From contig NC_030851.1 of NCBI RefSeq assembly GCF_000208745.1, forward strand, positions 35,155,201 to 35,219,200: a stretch of DNA of 64,000 bases. Reading direction: 5' to 3'. Positions 60,599-64,000 of this stretch are shown here, piece after piece. Source of the DNA: Theobroma cacao (Eukaryota > Streptophyta > Magnoliopsida > Malvales > Malvaceae). Under the pieces are notes generated by a model. It was not told the origin of the DNA, made no database searches, and was given only the letters and a program-made list of their open reading frames with translations. Within the stretch, counting starts at the first letter, position 1, and each line of letters starts with the position of its first letter. A program made the translations under genes and the position numbers.

Positions 60599-63107
60599 TC
60601 AATCACCCAGAAGACAAAGTGGCTGTCGCATGCTAAGTTCTGCTTTGAGTGCTGGAAAACGATCTAAGTCATGAGAATCACTCAAGATTTTCTGCATATA
60701 GAGAAACCAGTGTGTGTTATAGATGCACAAAAAGTGCACCAGAATTAACAGTAGAACTCATTCTGAGGGGCAAATCAATGCAATATGGTAAAGCTTAAAG
60801 CCTAACATCGGAATTCCAGAACAAAGACACGGCATTGTCAATAGTCGAGAAACAGCTCGATAGCACTATTATCAAGAGACTATGGTTACTTGCATAGTTT
60901 TAGATTTTATTAATAGTGATTATACTGCTAGGAGTGCATGTTTGAATAATTATTTCATGCAAACAGTGAAGGACGTAAAGCAAACACCTATATATGAGAC
61001 ATCCCTCCATAGAAATGCAGAAATCCTAGGACATGCAGTGATCAATTGTTTAAAGAAAACTAGCATCTTAATCAACAACAAGGATACACATATTCCCTGC
61101 AATGGATAACTATTAACAAGGAAAACTATATGCTATAGGAAGACATGCATAACTCAAAAGAAATTAAACAAAAACAAAAAGCATTTAAATAACAAAGAGG
61201 GATGACATTTACCAATGCAGCAACATGTGCCTCTTGCAAAATATTGCCATCCATTTCCAATCTGGCAATAGGAAACTCAGGAAGGTGTCCAGACTGTTTT
61301 TTGCCAAGTAAATCACCAGGTCCACGTAGAAGAAGATCCACACTTGCTAAGTGGAAGCCATCTGATGACTTCTCAAGCACGTTCAGGCGATTTAGGCTAC
61401 CAGCAGTAGATGCTACAAATATACATTTAGACTTTCTTGTCCCACGACCAACTCGTCCTCTAAGTTGGTGTAACTGAGCTATTCCAAATCTCTCCGCATT
61501 CATAACAACCATCATAGATGCATCTGGAACATCAACACCAATCTCAATTACTTGAGTGGAAAGCAGTATATCTGTTTCTCCAGACCTAAACCTTCTCAAG
61601 GCTTCTTCTTTTTCATCACCCTTCATTCTTCCATGTAACAACCCACAGTTATAATCCTGAAACCGATCTGATATGGTCTCAAGATCTGCAGAAGCAGCCC
61701 GAAGCTGAGGCAATTGCTCAGATTGTTCAATGACTGGATATACAAGATACACTCTTCCTCCTGCTTCCAACTCCTCTAGCATCATCTGTTAGGAAAAAAA
61801 AAAGTTCAAAATAAATTATTGGAATCTTCACCAGTTGAAATAAAAAGCCAAACTGAAATTCATGCACAACTTAACAATCTGCATTTTGTTGAAGGAATAT
61901 TATATATATTTCTTGGTCTTGGCCCTGTCTCTTTTTATTGCTCTGAGAACTATAATAAATAATTTCGTAATTATACACAAATCAAGCATTCATTATAATA
62001 ATGCAAGGCAGGCTCATAAGGATTTTCTACAAAATATAATAATAACCCACGCGAATAAGAGAGAATTTTTATTCTACTGTTCTAGTTTTTCTCTCTTCAA
62101 TTGACTTCTCCAATATGAAATGCGTTGTTAGCATTCCCAAGCAGTAACTACTACAGCGGTAGTTTTTTTGACTCCAAAAGCACAAATAAAACATGCTTGT
62201 GAAGGCAACCAAAATGATGCCAAACACATTATACAACTAAGAGTATACTGTATCACATTTCAGTTACCCAGAAATCATCATTCTTTTTCCCTTTAAGTAA
62301 GACAGAAGCAGACACATGAAGAGTTTCAACAGATTTTTTTTTTGGCCAAAAGTATATCAATAGATTCAAACAAGGAAATGCTTTACTGCATAAATATTCT
62401 CAAAGCCCTTGTCAGTTCCTTCAATGACATGTGTTTCAACAGGTATTCTTCCAGGAGGTAAGTCTGTAATCTGTCATTACAGGAATGAGAGAATAATCAT
62501 TAGCAAGAAATGAGCAATATAACTGTAAATAAGTCCCTCAAGTGCACTATTAAGTTGTCCAAATTATCCTAAGGGTCTGATTCTGTAACCCACCTCAATC
62601 TATCATTTAAATTTTTCTTCTAATTTTCAGGGATTTTTTGTTGAATATTAGATGCTGTAAACTTAGACACTCCTTTCTTTCCTAGTCACCTTGTATACTT
62701 CCATGTATCATGCTTCTATTCTTTTTTTTTTCTTTTTATTGTATAAATTTTTGCATCACTAAAAGATATATTCAAGAACAAATTGAGCAGAATCATGACA
62801 AAGTTTTCAATAAAGAAATTAACAGAATTTGAGAATGTATTCTAGATTCTGACAGGTTGTTCAATACAAAGCATTTGAAGGATTTCATCTAATTTAAATG
62901 CAACTACAGAGAATTCAAGCAACTGGAAGTATAGCAAATTGTACATACATGTGTCAAGGACATATCCCCATACAAAGCCAGAGCAAGGGTCCTTGGGATA
63001 GGAGTAGCTGACATGGCAAGAACATGAGGAGCCATATGTGTGTCATGTTTAGAGGAAACATCCAAGTCAGCCACTTGCATTCTCGAGCTTGTAGAAGTAT
63101 AATATAG
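60599..63107 (-). CDS. RECG: RecG-type ATP-dependent DNA helicase, 3' part (partial at right edge)
   Basis: C-terminal part of a plant RecG-like helicase. The family remodels forks and recombination intermediates, and plant RECG1 acts in mitochondria and plastids. Four exons are visible: 63107-62949, 62470-62387, 61785-61213 and 60691-60599. All are phase 0 with GT/AG borders and together give 301 residues plus stop. Exon 1 carries helicase motif III in [20 protein letters not shown]. Exon 2 has [15 protein letters not shown]. Exon 3 has motif IV region YPVIEQSE, motif [13 protein letters not shown], motif [14 protein letters not shown], and the RecG-specific segment [16 protein letters not shown]. 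The end [10 protein letters not shown] is typical. The wedge domain, motifs I-II and any transit peptide lie beyond 64000. Nothing between 63108 and 64000 resembles the expected upstream DEQHRFG exon, so that stretch is probably intron. No break was seen in the part present. Confidence 0.93.
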
Positions 63108-63331
63108 CTGTACGGTTAAGTTTTTCCATTAACTCATGATATAACAACATTTGCACATAACAAAAAGAGTAATTCCTGCTAAGCTATAAAGATGGAATAA
63201 TCATGTCTAGCAAAGCCAAATAAGACAAATGACACCTTCACAAACATTCAGGGTTAATCAACATATTTCATTAATCAGACTCCGGGATAAAAACTTCCCT
63301 TTTCCTGCATTGTGTTTGGGGCAGGGGCACC

Positions 63332-63493
63332 TAGCAGTGTTTCTTTCTGATGACCAGCATTCTGGTATCAAATGGTAGTTAACTTGTAGATAACAATCAT
63401 AATTCAGGAGTCAAGCAGTGTTTCTTTCGTGATTGCCAGCATTCTAATGTCAATTGGTATTTAACTTGTAGATAACAATCAAAATTCAGGACT
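63332..63493. repeat. 82-base tandem duplication in a RECG intron
   Basis: Two adjacent copies (63332-63413 and 63414-63493) share AGCAGTGTTTCTTTC at the start, the stretch CCAGCATTCT in the middle and TTAACTTGTAGATAACAATC near the end. They differ at several positions, so the duplication is not recent. It lies wholly within the presumed intron. Confidence 0.8.
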
Positions 63494-64000
63494 TCAAGAA
63501 GTTGATTGATATGTAAATGTATTGACAAACATGTTGTATGTTAAGGTTAAAAGTGACAGCTGAATAAGATGTCAATTTGTTAGTTGACAATAATATCAAT
63601 CCAACATAAATATAGCTACACTTTCCATGTATCAAACATTTCATGAAAATTGAGCCAAAAAACAAATCATGAGAATGTTGACAATGCAATGAAACACAAG
63701 ATTTTAGGTGAACAAGGTACCTCACCACTAACAAAGCAAAAGGGGTTAATATATTCCAAATGTAATTCAATGATTAGAAGATAAAACTTATATAACTGTT
63801 GTGATATATTTTTATCTCTTCAAAATGATACTACAACTCCACAGACTAAAAAACACAAACACCCACACAAAATTTGGGTAAGAAGACAATAAAAAAAAAC
63901 ATGAAGCAAAAATTGAAACTTGATTGCACAGAGCTCTTTTGTCAAACTTTGTAATCATTAAGAGGGCATAATCAACTTTTCAGCTTTGTGATAGTGAGAA

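Noticed and set aside
63108..64000. Search for the next upstream RECG exon
   Set aside because: No stretch on the minus strand reads like the expected DEQHRFG helicase motif; treated as intron.

Overview
The window is nuclear DNA from a flowering plant, most likely a eudicot. The evidence is AT-rich intergenic DNA, short GT-AG introns, three plant gene families (a long-loop PIN auxin carrier, a class II HD-Zip factor and an organellar-type RecG helicase) and plant transposons (Mutator-like, LINE, tRNA-derived SINE). A rosid, perhaps of the mallow order, is a guess from the style of the repeats. Only the three genes look functional, and all three lie on the minus strand.

Layout: 1-5.5 kb is decayed retrotransposon-like sequence with an LTR-like promoter near 1.9 kb. 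5.5-16.5 kb is gene-free and holds a small Mutator-like MITE, a diverged direct repeat and SINEs. 16.6-20.2 kb is a complete six-exon PIN3-type gene with a GA-repeat promoter. 23.07-37.17 kb is one large decayed Mutator-like element (MULE) or a nest of them. It carries terminal inverted repeats, mirror-image arrays of a GCGTGAC motif near both ends, a short promoter-bearing ORF present twice, a broken MuDR-type transposase, a broken 'putative plant transposon protein', and on the opposite strand a broken DUF1985/Ulp1-like protease gene. A 5'-truncated LINE abuts its right end (37.2-38.3 kb). 38.4-50.6 kb is gene-free apart from repeats. 50.7-53.9 kb is a complete four-exon HD-Zip II gene of the ATHB-17 type. 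54-60.4 kb is intergenic with one SINE flanked by a perfect target-site duplication. 60.4-64 kb is the 3' part of a RECG gene that runs off the right edge.

PIN3-type carriers move auxin across the plasma membrane, HD-Zip II proteins are usually repressors in shade and auxin responses, and RECG acts on organellar DNA recombination. Nothing in the sequence shows that they work as a unit. The part most worth a second look is the 14-kb MULE: mirrored subterminal motif arrays, an Ulp1/DUF1985 cargo transcribed against the transposase, and a duplicated micro-gene with its own TATA box.

Exon limits were set by eye from family knowledge, splice signals and reading phase; no alignment software was used.
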